This document shows positions 19,385-31,229 of a DNA stretch of 64,000 nucleotides, piece by piece. Made by a program: the position numbers and the translations under genes. The stretch is from Isoetes taiwanensis (lineage: Eukaryota; Streptophyta; Lycopodiopsida; Isoetales; Isoetaceae): contig JAJEKV010000804.1 in NCBI GenBank assembly GCA_021234155.1, forward strand, positions 23,963 through 87,962. The letters are read 5' to 3'. A model generated the notes under the pieces. That model was not told the DNA's origin and did not search any database. It saw only the letters and a list, made by a program, of their open reading frames with translations. Position 1 is the stretch's first letter; the number at the start of each line of letters is the position of its first letter.

Positions 19385-22300
19385 CTATGTTCTTAACTTC
19401 ATGTCCATAATATTTCTCTCTAGATCCCCTATTTCTTTCTTCAACTCCTCAATTATATCAGGTTTGTACTGAACCTTTTCAATGTATTTACTGTGGTCCT
19501 CTGTAGCTTTCTTGTAAACCTTCTCTACATCCTGGCATAGTGCACAAATAAGTCATCATGTTTTGGCACAATCAACATGCACACAAATGCTTCTGAAAGA
19601 AAACAACAATGGTTCGGTGAAAAGCACTCTGAGGTTAACCTTTTTAGCTTTGGTTGAAAGTGGTTTGCCATCTGCTGAATGTGTTGGCAATCCTCTCTCA
19701 TCAAAGTCACTATATTTTTCCACCTGCCGACGAAAATATTCTACCGGTGGAACTGCCGCTAGTTCCAATTTCTCTAAGTCCTTGAGCTGCCCCAAATAAC
19801 ATATAATCATTTATTAAATACAGAGACACAAGTACTAAAAAGTCATACCTTCCTGTTTTTTCGTGCCTCAAGCTTCCTTAATTCAATTTCTGCCACCTTT
19901 CTCAGCTTCTCATCACGCTCGTTTTGCAAAACTTTCACATCAACTAACTCCCAAATCGATCCACTAGGTGTGTCCTCCAATCGAATTCCTAGATCCACCA
20001 TTGTAGTGTCCCGAAACTCATCAAGAAGGTCAAGTATTTTCTTCTGCAAGTAGCCCTTTAAATCATTAATAGTTGACATGCGGAACCATTAAAACCTATA
20101 ATGAATGTTAAGAATAAAACCTTTGGTGCTTCTCCTGCAATTGCAACCTTGATCTGGTCTCCCAAGGAAAGCGTTGCATCTAGGAAAGGGCGCTGCAAGA
20201 TATATCATAACACATTTAGTTCTCAAGTGCAACTGATCTGCCTTCTCTAAGTCGTCTATACCAGCTCATCTTGTGAGATCTTGCAATCTATCACCTTCCA
20301 ACCATTTTGACCTTGCTGTATCTGAACTCCTAAAGATACCAAAGTCTTGTGCCTGAAATCATTTAGAATCTCTAAAATTTTTTCCTGTACACCATCAGAT
20401 ATGTCTGAGCTTTTGGCACCACTATCAAAATAAATACTGTGAGTATCGTAATTACTAATATACACTTCTAAATTATGCAAAAAATATACTGTTTTGAAGT
20501 CCACGAATTCCCAATGTTTAAGGAAACCAGAATATAGGTCATATAATCACAAATTTTTCAGATTCCCAGAACAGAAAAATCATGTCACCTTTGATCCCTC
20601 AGCTCGAGTTGTTTCTCTGATTTGGTCTCTAAAAGAAACAAAAGCATCAAGAAAGGGTATCTGAAAACCACCACCAGAACAAAAGTGAACATTATACAAG
20701 AGAATAAGCCGAAACGATAAGAGAATACACAAAAAGAATAAAGTCAAGTGGAGTGGATGAATGGCACCAGTCCATTTGAGATATCTGAACCAAAACCCAA
20801 CTCCCCTTCTTCAGCACTTGATAAGCCTAGAAAAATGACCAAACATAGATATAATGGCAGTGCCATACAAAGCCAATGCTAACGAAACACTGACCAAAAA
20901 CGCGTAAGATGTGTGTCACGTATTCTGCAACATCATTCAATAAAGCAACTTTTGGCTGTTCACCTGCCTGTGCTACCATCAACCAGCATTTTTGTTTATT
21001 TCTTGTTTCCAAGAATGCACTAATAGAATATCATAAATACCAGTGCATCCAAGTACTTGTGGACGGCGCTTATAAGTTCAAGAATTGCAACCATTGCCCC
21101 ACTGGTATCAAAATTGTCCTCCAATCTTTCTTTAACCTATTTAATCACCTGTCAATGGAAGAGGTATTAACTAAAAGGGATTAAACATTAAGCATAATTA
21201 CCTTTAGTTTAGCCTTGTGAAGGGACATTTCCAGTTTCTTTCCTGCCTCTTCCACAACATCTATTCCAGCATTGTTGTTTTTGTTATTTTCTGCAACCTG
21301 TGCAATTCGCATTTTACATATTCCATGAACAATATTGTATGCAATATATAGAGAGAAACAGTAAGAACTGAGAGTTACCCTTTGAATAACATTCTTCACT
21401 ATTTTAAAGAAGTTTTGAATCTGTCTTTCTTTCCCAACTGCTTCACTCATAGCAGCTTCACTATACTCCATTGTCTGTTTAGAATCAAACCTATTAATTC
21501 CAATCATTAATCCCAGCAGGCAAACATACAAACCTTGTCCCATGCATGGATGAGAAATAAGAAGCGCAGTTGTCTAGCACTATATCTTGTCAAAGTCTGA
21601 AGCACAGCAAAATAATACCTCAGAGCTTGACAAAATAAACTCTTCAGATGTAAAAGAAAATATGTATAAATTTATAGGTCTGAATTTAAGGGGCAACTAA
21701 TGAGGTAATATAACTTTATAAGCATTATTTATAAGCTAACGTATTGCATACCTTTGTACAGGTCCAAAACATGGTAATAATACAGGTCAAAGACAAATAC
21801 AGTAGTAGGGTAAACCTCTTTGATCCGAATAAAGTTCTTCAGCGACTTTGACATCTTCATTCCATCAATTGAAAGATGTCCAGCATGAAGAAAATAATTA
21901 ACCCACTGGCCAATACAAAACATAAGCCTTAATAGGTAATCATCAGCTTTGCCTCAAAGTCGACAAAACATAGTTTGCATCCTAAGCTATCAAAAGATCA
22001 AAAACAATCAGAGAATGCAGAGAAAATATTCCGCACTTGGGAGCACCCATGATAAGCTTCCGCTTGGGCTAGCTCATTATCATGATGAGGAAACTTGAGA
22101 TCTCTGAAAACGAAACCCAAGTTGGCCATAAATAACATGACACTTGATTATGCAGTTGTGATTACTATAATGACATACATTCCTGTCTTGGCACAATAAT
22201 AAACTGTGAAACCAGAAACCTCAAATTATATTCAGACGTTTTGATAATGGTACTTACGATCCTCCGGTGTGAATGTCAACTGTTTTGCCAATCACATCAC

Positions 22301-25300
22301 TTGCCATTGCAGAGCATTCTATGTGCCAACCAGGCCGACCTCGCCCCCAGGGTGACTCCCAAAATGGCTCTCCTGATTTGCTGGCCTGCATTTCACATTT
22401 ATGGTTTCCTTTAACTGGCAACATGAATTTGCAAATGTCATTTTGCGACTTAAAATAATAATTCAAACTAAGGCAATCTGCCCAATGCCATCATATTGAT
22501 CATAACCATATATATAAATGCTGGATTTCTCTTACAATTGTCTTTGTTCATATACAGGATGTTTTGACCCAATTTTATTACCTTTCTTCCACATGTGTAT
22601 TGCCATGTGATTGATAAATCCAGGATTCATGTTGATTAGGAGAAGTGGTAAATGGATGAACGAATAGATGCGTATCCTTTGTGTGATATTTTTAACATTC
22701 GTTTCCAGAAATCTTTTGGTTTTCTGCAATTGTATCAAGAAAATCCAGTGGAATTTAGGGATAGATTTGTATCCTTTTAGTAATCGCAGCCTTTGTTCTC
22801 AGTAAATTCGGCTCAAAGCACAATTATTTGCTTCCACAAGTCTATTAGTTTTCTGAGATTGCATCAGAGCTTTCAAGAGAATCTATTTTTTTCTCTTCTG
22901 CCCTTAGCTTTAGCTACCAACCAAAGATAACTCTACAACTATAACTTTTTAAACCTATCAGAATGCCAAGGCAGTTGCATGTTCACCTTTCAGAAAACTT
23001 GGGGATTATTTTAATAGGGTAGTTCAGGGTCTGTTTACATCGGTTAAGGCACGTTTGAACACTTTTCTTCCTTTGCCCAGTATGATAGGAAATAAGGAAA
23101 AAGTCAAATTTTTTTTCCAGAACCCAACCACATTGGCAGCTAAAAAATAAGGAGAAAATCCATTTTTTTCCAGAACCCAACCACATAGGCAGTTAATGAG
23201 CTTCCAGAATGAGTAACAGTTTGAATTCGTTAGGAACTCAACCACTTAAAAAGTGCATTATCAAGCAAAAAGCAACAGTGCTAACCTCTTCCTTTGGACC
23301 TGATACAGCATCCATCGAGATCAATAATGCTAACCTCCAGGTCAATATTTTGGTTCAAGAAATATAGGCATTTGGGCTCTAGACCCTAGAGAATGTTCCA
23401 TGCTGAAAGTATCAATAACACTATGTATTTGATATTTCCTTCTTTTTTCCTGATCATCCATAGGATTGAAAAAAGAATGCAAAAGAAGCCGCTACACAAA
23501 ATACAAACAGTACTAGCATGGCCATTGGAACACACACTACATTCAACCATTGTGTATTGCTTTGCTTTGCCATGATCTCTATACCTTGCAAACATTAAGT
23601 AGTAATATCACTCACCTTCCATAATGCAAAATCACACCGATTTATTTTCTCTGATGTGATGAAATTACTCTCGCTTTCAGAAGATAGGCCCAGGCTGCCA
23701 ACTGCTGAAGGCTTCAACTTCCCATACTTGTGGCCTGCCTTCCTGCATTATAAAGGAAACAAATATCACAGAAGCTAAGACATTTCCATGGTATAGTGTC
23801 ATAGTCTCACTTACACAAATGCTTCTGTATTGAAATAGACACTTCCATTTGCAACATATGCAAATCCATATTTGATAATCGTTTGAACATAGTCTATAAT
23901 CTTTTCAATGTATCTGAAATGGTCCAAACGTAAATAGTAGATGCTAAAATGAACAAATGGAAAGTAGCAGACTGGTCTCCCTTACTCTGTAACTCTTGTT
24001 ATCTTATCAGGGTCCTGAATGCCAAGACTTCTCATGTCGTCAAAAAAGTCTTCTTCGTATCTGAAATCCACAAGCCACTTTGTGATAATGCTTGTGTATT
24101 CATCATTGGGACTCTAAACACAACACTGTAACTACAAATGTTGCAATTCGTCAATTACAAAAGATATTATGCTGAGATATCGATAGCTTATATGTGAAGA
24201 TATAGAAAGGCCTACAAAACTTTTCAGTGTGTGTTATACCTACAGAAACGAGTAGCTTTTGGATACTCTCTATCAACATCCAACATTAGACAACTAGTAC
24301 TGTGGTGTATGGGAAGATAAATGAGTCCACAAAGATGCAAGAAGTAGAAAAGCATTAATAAGTACTTCTTTGCATGTGCTCTGTATATTGCATGGTCAGT
24401 CACTGTTTCACGCTTTTCAGCATCTAACTGTGATGCAAGCACATCCAAAGCGCCACCGCCTACCAGTCGTTCCACCCCCTCTACACCCCCAAAAAGAAGA
24501 GCATCATCTTCTCTATCTTTTAGTGCCGAAAATTCTTCCTCAAGCATTCGCAAGCTCAGATTTTCCTGTCTTAATTTCTAATTAAACAGACATGCACTCA
24601 GAATGTATAATGATATACTTAGCATAAATGTGTAACAGACATCAAAACATGATCACCTCTTCAAGCTCATCTTTTTGCAGAGAAGATCCAGCATTTTTGT
24701 ATTCATTTTCAACATCGGCCACCTGTCAATTATTGAATGTATGCTATGAGACACAAGGTTCTGACCCCCTATCAAGTTCAAATTCGGTGCAAATTTACCT
24801 TTTTCTTGGCTGTCTGTATACCTTTTATAAAAGCTAGTTCTAAATCAAGCCGCACCTGCTTTGTTTAAGTTGTTACGGACAGATCTCATTAGAAAGTGTA
24901 GACGAGAAAAAATTAACCTTGTGAGGGTCCGTGGCAGTTCTCATATATTCATTTATGAGATAATTCCTCCTTGCACGATTTATAATCTTGTCGTCAACAT
25001 CAGTGATGTTCATAACATAAAGGACCTTACACTCAAAAAAACCCTGTCGTAAATAGCATATGTTTCAACATTGTTGATGACGCTTGTAGGTATTACAAGT
25101 TTACTCTTTACCTCTAAAATGCGCCTAATAATATCAAATGTCAAATAACTTCGAGCATGTCCCACGTGAGATGAATCGTACACAGTCGGTCCACATATGT
25201 ACCAAGTGACTGAAAAAAAGAGAAATTTTTGCTGCTCCTTCATATTGCATCATCCTAAACTGACATAATTCAAAGACCATCTTTTGGATCATGCTAAAGT

Positions 25301-25436
25301 AGCAGAATAGCATACCATAACGTGAGTTATCATTGGTGCAAAATGGAACCTTGGGGCCAGGGCAGAGGCTATTTTGGACTTGCAGTCCATCAACAGGGAA
25401 TTGCGGCATCACCCACTGCTGATCCTCCATGCCCAT
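19385..25436 (-). CDS. CARS: Cysteinyl-tRNA synthetase, animal/fungal-like cytosolic type, 24 exons
   Basis: It joins cysteine to tRNA-Cys (class I). Exons placed by GT/AG and phase: 25436-25316, 25209-25112, 25043-24918, 24855-24799, 24722-24657, 24565-24366, 24060-23986, 23913-23815, 23742-23616, 22385-22258, 22103-22037, 21905-21816, 21596-21534, 21474-21379, 21297-21202, 21136-21041, 20967-20891, 20816-20768, 20660-20589, 20384-20262, 20192-20121, 20043-19849, 19786-19640, 19531-19385. They give 828 codons without internal stop. Motifs: HVGH (residues 55-58), KMSKS (405-409), and zinc ligands C46, C347, H372 and E376. [29 protein letters not shown] and [13 protein letters not shown] follow the animal/fungal CARS1 pattern, not the bacterial-like plant enzymes I know. 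Exons 19-20 and 21-22 are a tandem duplicate. No organelle-targeting peptide is evident. The ATG at 25436 is the first Met in a well-conserved N-terminus. Exon borders are unconfirmed by RNA; the 17/18 junction is the least certain. Confidence 0.92.
19849..20660 (-). other. Duplicated exon pair within the cysteinyl-tRNA synthetase gene
   Basis: Exons 19+20 (20660-20589, 20384-20262) and 21+22 (20192-20121, 20043-19849) are paralogous. Both first exons are exactly 72 bp and encode PFLDA, then S.. .DQI and a final K. Both second exons begin with a KIL..L..FR block followed by V.LG and W...D.K. All four exons start in phase 0, so adding or skipping one pair keeps the frame. The animal enzyme has this segment once, just before the charged C-terminal extension. 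Confidence 0.85.
23111..23196. repeat. Direct repeat in the large intron of the synthetase gene
   Basis: Two 33-bp copies of a unit containing CCAGAACCCAACCACAT (23111-23143 and 23164-23196) lie 53 bp apart with about three differences. They are in the 1.2-kb intron between exons 9 and 10 (22386-23615), which holds nothing else I recognise. Confidence 0.7.
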
Positions 25437-26297
25437 ATCTTCAATGTTGTTATTTTGATAAAAATTCGAGATTGATGCTCCTAGCTAATGACGTGAATTC
25501 GAGATTGATGCTCCTAGCTAATGACGTGGCCAATGCGATGCTGCCATAAACCCTAAACTCTCGTTCAATGAATGTTGACTATAAGATGAATCCAAATATT
25601 TTGTTGGAAAAATACAAAATATATTTTTTCACAAATTTCAACATAATACCCCTCAGTTTTTCAAATGCTCTCTTGGTCAATCTACATCCCTCCGTAGATT
25701 TTAAGTTCCACTAAATGCTGTATCTTATAGAATGCCTTCCCTTAAAAGATACTAGATATTCACACTTCCTCAAAGGAAGGCAGCAACTATCTTCTGCTAA
25801 TCGATTTTGCTCTCATGATATGCATTGTGCTCTAGCAATTTGCTCCACCAATTTGTTCTCAGGGATCTGCTCTCACCAACTTGTAATGATTCTCTGGCCA
25901 ATGAACTGCCTCATTTGGTTACTTCTTGAACTTCTGTTGGGCAACGATTTGCAAGGATTCTCTTGGGTAGTGATTTGCAAGGACTCTTGGGCAATGAGCC
26001 TCTTTTATCAATCTTATTAATTTGGGATTTTCAGGTTTGGCCAAAAACATTTTTGGAATTTTTTTTAGTATGATTTCCTAAGATTTTAGAGTGTTTGGAT
26101 GCTGGAAAAAATTCCGATTATACCAAAAATTGCAGAAAATTAATTCGTTATGATTTTGGGGCTTGGGGATTTCGTGGCTTGGGTATCCGTCCTCGAGATT
26201 TCTTATCCTGGCTTATCGGCATGGTTGCCACGATGTTTTGCATATGAAGTTACAAATCAAAATTTTATTCCTTTTTTCAAAGCATTCCGGCCCGGTA
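25437..26297. promoter_or_regulatory. Shared upstream region of two divergent genes
   Basis: About 0.86 kb separates the synthetase start from the earliest possible start of the + strand gene. It contains a perfect 33-bp tandem duplication (25463-25528) close to the synthetase start and a looser repeat of GATTTGCAAGGA near 25950-25985. No clear TATA box could be assigned to either gene. Confidence 0.45.
25463..25528. repeat. Perfect tandem duplication of 33 bp upstream of the synthetase start
   Basis: The unit begins AATTCGAGATTGATGCTCCT and ends CTAATGACGTG (25463-25495, then 25496-25528). It places two copies of TGACGTG, an ACGT-core sequence of the type bound by plant bZIP factors, 27-60 bp upstream of the chosen ATG. 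This may be promoter or 5' untranslated region. Confidence 0.85.
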
Positions 26298-29200
26298 ATG
26301 GCATCGATACGCACTGCGCAGGGATGTAACTCTGTATGCTTATTTGTTTACAGGTGATATTTCTCAGATATTATGAGGTTGAAATTGTAAGCTTTTCTCA
26401 CACCCATGTTCTGAAGTTTGATTCGCATTTTACCCGCATTTTAGGCCAGTGGATTTATTGCAGTTTGTTTGATTTGCATGGCATGATATGGCCATGAACA
26501 TGGAGCCATATGTTCTCTTTCTCAGCAGAAACGACTCATTCACAGAGGCTATCCATGGTACATGTCCTGTTGTTGATTCTTTTATAAATTAGTTAAGCAA
26601 GAATTTGGGTCTGACATTCTTCTCCAATCCTCTGTCTATTTTCTAATCTACATTTGTTAATACCTAATCCTGTGTCTATTTTTCTAATCTACATTTGTTG
26701 ATATTTGGATTGTAATGCAGATTGTAGCATTGAAGTTGGAAATGTCGTGTGCTTTTTCTTGGTGTGCATCATGATGCATTATTGTGGGTGGCTGGGAATT
26801 GTTTTTTGGTAGGCCAAGAGCGAGACACTGTTTAACCTAGATTACATAGACACAGGTACAGTTAAAGCTAGATTATATGGACTATACTTTTTATTTGGCT
26901 AAATTATATGGTATATGCTTTTTATTTGGCCTAACATCCATAACCTTCTGTCCATCCAGCTTTTAACCATATCTGCTCTCATTCAGGAAATAAAGGAGCA
27001 GTTTCACTTGAACTCAACATGAACAATAAGCCTCCACCTCGCCAACTGAAAGAATATAGGTCTTTTTGTCCCATCTTCACTTGATCTTGCTGCCAATGTT
27101 GCGAACATTATACTGAGGAGCTCATTTTGTGTGCGACATGCCATTTATGTTCGATGAGCTCTGATTCTGCTTGCACTTGATATGATGTCCTTACCATCCT
27201 ATATTCCCTTCACTAAAATGCTCTCTTCCATGCCATTCTATATTTCCTTCTCCAAAGTCTCTAAGATTTCTTTCTCCGGTTGTTTGCTCCAATGTGAAGC
27301 TGAGGCTGATAGCTTGGTAACTAGCATTCTAAATGAATTTCATGCTCTTTAATGTTCGAAGGTGTTCTCAAGAATGAGGATATATGAGGAATTTCAAGAA
27401 GCGATGCTACTTTACGATCAACAATTGTGGTAAGCATCTTCAAAACTTGGTCTTTACAGTTTTACTTTGTTGGCTGCTTTGAACACCCTTTTTTTTCTTG
27501 GCCTTGAGGCAAGTGGGCTATTCGTTTCCCACTCATTTTCCTGACACTCCATGTGAGAGGTATTGTCACCTTTTTTCACAAATTGTGCTATTTATTATGT
27601 AGATTGATACCGCCCTATGCAGATTTTATATGCGGATTGAGTAGGTATTTTGTATCTCATATGGACATGAACTGTGGGATGAATTTTTAGAAGCGAATTT
27701 CAGTCTCTTGGAACCAATTTCAATCTCTAGAAATTGATCAGTGCATAGATGGTGGAACTAGAGAAATAATTATGTCCATACTCGTCAATATGAAACGGGG
27801 CTCTTGGGTTGACTTCGGAATGGCAATCTGCCCTGCTGCACAAGTTGCAGGAAACAGTTTGAAGGCAATGATGCTACCTCATCATCTGCAGCTGTGGAGG
27901 TTCATTGCAATTTTCTTTCTATCATCTTTCGAAGGTAAAAAGCAGGAAGAATTGGGCCTTCTACAGGAAAATAGCGAACCTAAGATTGTGTTTGCGCTTC
28001 CAGGAGAAGGGAATCTTAGCTTGGGTTTGCACTTGCAAGCGATGGGAATTTGTGCTAAGATTGTCACCAATTTATGCAGATTGTAGGATCGAACTACACT
28101 TTGTTCCAATGGGTCTTCTCTGATTAACAGGGTTTGATGTCATATTGGGTTTTTCATTTCGCAGATCTAATATCTTATGTTTGGTCTAATTTCATTTGGG
28201 TGTTTTGTAGGCTGGAGTGCGTTATGCAGTTTGTTATCCACTGGCATATGTCCACATCAATGTTGCCAGTTTTGTGACACTTCTAGAACAATGCAAGGTA
28301 TAACATACATCTTATGTCAAACAAGGTCTTAATGTCATAGCAAAAAATTAAAGTAAAGACTGCATCAGAAATAGTTCGCTATGGATCTGACCTATAGAAC
28401 ATGCATGTTTATGTCTGCAGTTATATTTGTTTCTAACAATACACAGTGACACTAGCATCAGGGCAGAACTGATCGTCGTGCTAGCTTATATGCTGCAGCA
28501 AAGGTAAAGATTCTAAACCGATGTTATAAGTTGTATTAAAGCACTGTTAAACTAGACCTTAAAATTTAATGATGCAATATCTTCTTGGGCCTTGCTAAGG
28601 ACCTGCAGTGTTATGAAGACAAGTAATATGAATAATCCTTATGTTACAGAAAGCGGATGAGGTTGCTGAACTTATGTGACGGTCCAGGGGAATATACGCC
28701 ATAAATACGTATATTCCTGGATCCGTCACCATACAAGTCTATCTTCATAGCCTTGTATACCATAGATTGTGGCACTAGGGGGCATGGCTAAGTTATTCTC
28801 ATAACTTAGCCAACCATAGGTTAAGCCATTATCCACGTGGCCTTAACCTATTGGGGCACCGCCACACAGGACTCACCCAATTAGTGCCACGTGGCATCCT
28901 AGGTGGACCTAACTTATAGAGGCATAAACCCTAACCCTAGACCTCTTTCCAGCCCTAGCACCCAGAGACTCACCTATTCGTTCGAAACCCCGTTTCGAAC
29001 ATCGTTTGTTGTGGCATAGGCTGGTGCAGCAGCCCCAGCAGGGTAGACTCATTCTTGGAGTAGGAGCAGCAGCTTGTGAGTCGAAGACCATGGAGGCGCA
29101 CGAATCTGGAGGGAGAGCATCAGGAGCAGGTATGTAGAATAGTAGTCGTGATAGCTTATCTGGAATTAGCATTCCAGATATGCTAGTATCTTGTATCTAG

Positions 29201-30579
29201 AGTAGAGCCATCCTAGAGCCCATATTCAACATCTTGAACCCTAATCAAGGAACCCTAACTATTAGTTAGATTTGTATGATTAGGTTAAGATGTTCTTCTT
29301 ATGATTATTCTCATGATGTGATGATTATGTGATGATGGTTGATCATGTTTGCTCCTCTTGTATTGGGAAGGGGGGTAGAGACCTAGAGCCATATGTAGTA
29401 TGCTCCTAGAGTAGATCCCTTAGTTCCTATTAGTTGCGGCCTGTGCATAGGAGCCCACCAGGCTATTGAGGCTATGATATGACTCGGCACCATATAACGG
29501 GGCTAGAGGGAAGTGGAGGGAGGATCCTGCCGAGTGGGGGGGCTTCGAGGGGGATCCCATAGTGGGCTAGGCTTATGGTGGGTCACCCGTGTGGGCGGGC
29601 ATGGGTCCGACACCTCACAGGGCAATGGTGTCACCCTGCCTCTCGAGAGCTGCAAGTGTTGGCTTGGCTCGTTTTGGGGGTTCGGGATGTGCGAATGGTG
29701 TGTCGCCCGCGATTCTCTAGCCGCCCCTGGCACCTCTAGATCCTGGGAAGGGGAGATGCAACCCTTCTTGCCTCATCGGACCGGGGAGATGCAACTTTGG
29801 AGTAGTCCAGATGGGTGATGCCATGGGATTTGCGTATCAGGAAGGCTAGAGTCTGTCGAGCCTGATTTAGCCCATCTCGCAAAGTATACTGGGGAGGGGC
29901 GGATGGAGTGGTCAACCCTAGCCATTGTTCTATGCCAGCCCCGCCATTGCCATGACTCGGTCTGCTCTATCTTGAGGCCCAGCGGTCGGTCCACCCTCCT
30001 ACGAAGTCCGAGCACGGGTAGGAGCTCTCATGTTTTGTGGTTCGTGATTATCATCTTTGCCTTGGTTTATGTGTGATGCACTACCCTTCGAGGTAGTATT
30101 TGTATATGTTGATGCTAGTTCTGACGTGTTATCGCTTCCGCTGTTATAGGAGCCCATAGGGGAAGGGCGCGCAAGACACCTTCGTGTTCCCTTCCCGCAC
30201 TAAGAGTCACCTCAGAGTGCGGGGTAGACGAAGGGCCCATGCGGTTGTTGAGCCGGATGGGGGATTTCCTGCCGAGAGTACGGCCGGGCGCCGTACGTTT
30301 AGCAGGGAGCGTCACAACTTATGTATATATGGCTTATCAATTATAGCACTCAGGTTTGTGTCATACGAATAGTAGCTTTCCTTATAATACATTATTGGCA
30401 TACATGTTCTTCATTGTTTATGGTCCATGGGGTCGATCATATATGGCCTATTTCTCATTCACCACAGATATCATGGAGGGCAGGGTTTGAAGAGATTGCG
30501 TTGTTTTGGCCTTGATTCCTTTGTGCATCTCAGGCAAATTCCTAAGATCATTGCACAATTCCATGCACTAGCCCATTAA
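26298..30579 (+). CDS. Multi-exon gene of unknown product
   Basis: I do not recognise the product. Several exons have consistent GT/AG borders and phases. 26987-27059 includes a possible ATG at 27019 (MNNKPPPRQLKEY). 27373-27429 gives RMRIYEEFQEAMLLYDQQL. 27851-27934 is possible. 28211-28297 gives AGVRYAVCYPLAYVHINVA and more. 28462-28503 gives GRTDRRASLYAAAK, 28651-28676 gives KADEVAEL, and 30534-30579 gives QIPKIIAQFHALAH then stop. Weaker candidates lie at 26298-26353 and 26526-26557. Phase could not be joined between 27934 and 28211 or upstream of 26987, so an exon is missing from this model or the gene is damaged. The last intron contains a solo LTR starting at the donor. The gene is divergent from the synthetase. 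Confidence 0.45.
26626..26698. repeat. Direct repeat, ~33 bp twice
   Basis: The unit AATCCTGTGTCTATTTTTCT plus a tail ending ACATTTGTT occurs at 26626-26658 and 26665-26698 with two differences. It is intronic or upstream of the unknown gene. Confidence 0.7.
26872..26932. repeat. Direct repeat, ~30 bp twice
   Basis: A unit beginning ATTATATGG and ending CTTTTTATTTGGC is repeated at 26872-26901 and 26903-26932 with a few differences. Confidence 0.65.
28676..30316. mobile_element. Solo LTR (1641 bp), TSD ACTTA
   Basis: The ends are TGTGACGG and CGTCACA, perfect inverted ends of the TG...CA type. ACTTA is duplicated at 28671-28675 and 30317-30321. No gag or pol coding was seen inside, so it is a solo LTR; the TGTGACG terminus is common in plant Ty3/gypsy elements. 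The first 50 bp form a hairpin: GTGACGG, then CCAGG..GGAATATACG, pairs with CGTATATTCC..TGG, then CCGTCAC. It lies in the last intron of the unknown gene, beginning at the exon-intron border. Confidence 0.88.
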
Positions 30580-31229
30580 GATATTCCAACGTCAATATGG
30601 AGCTCGCTCAAAATTTTACTTTTATTAATGATGTGGTGAACGGATGTGTGGTATCTCTATACGGCTCTGCCAAATGTAAGCAAAGTCCATCCTGCACTTG
30701 GGACTAGAGTTGGATTCCGTTGATGTCGATCTTTGTTCTTGCCCTACAGCTATAATCCTTCAATTAGACGGGGTTGCCACATGTACATGTTTTCTTTCCT
30801 TTAATCCATGACAATTTCTATCACGCCTTTTGTCTGCCTAAGCAAACTACTGTTAGATTAGATCAGGACTATCTAAAAGCAAATCCTTGCTGAAGTTAGA
30901 TGCTAATATAGGTCTATGTTTCATGATTTTTTTATTAAGCACTAGAAATTGAGAAGATGGTTATGTTGTTTAGCAGAAGAACTTAGGTAATGTTCCATAT
31001 CTCTACTTTCCACGCTGATTGTCAACAATTCTTGCATTCTTATTTTGTTGTAATTGGCTTTTACAGTCTTCCATTTGTCTTGACTTCCAATTGGGTTCCA
31101 GTTCAAGATGATATTTAGAACAAGTTAATATCTTCAATGCAAGTCAATGTATTGCAAAACAATTGCAAGCATAATATCCTTTATCTCTTCTGAATTGCCT
31201 CATCTCAGGTTCTAGAATACAGGCTATGC
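30580..31229. other. Spacer after the unknown gene
   Basis: AT-rich noncoding sequence, probably including the 3' untranslated region. No repeat or coding signal was seen. Confidence 0.5.

Noticed and set aside
20400-20504. A 5' extension of synthetase exon 20
   Set aside because: The extended frame cannot be joined to exon 19 in phase. The AG before the KIL block at 20384 joins in phase 0 and matches the paralogous exon 22.
22982-23245. Overlapping frames on the - strand inside the synthetase
   Set aside because: They lie in the large intron between exons 9 and 10 and arise from the direct repeat at 23111-23196.
29503-29818. Open frames of about 76 to 101 codons on both strands
   Set aside because: They lie in the GC-rich middle of the solo LTR and have no recognisable motif.
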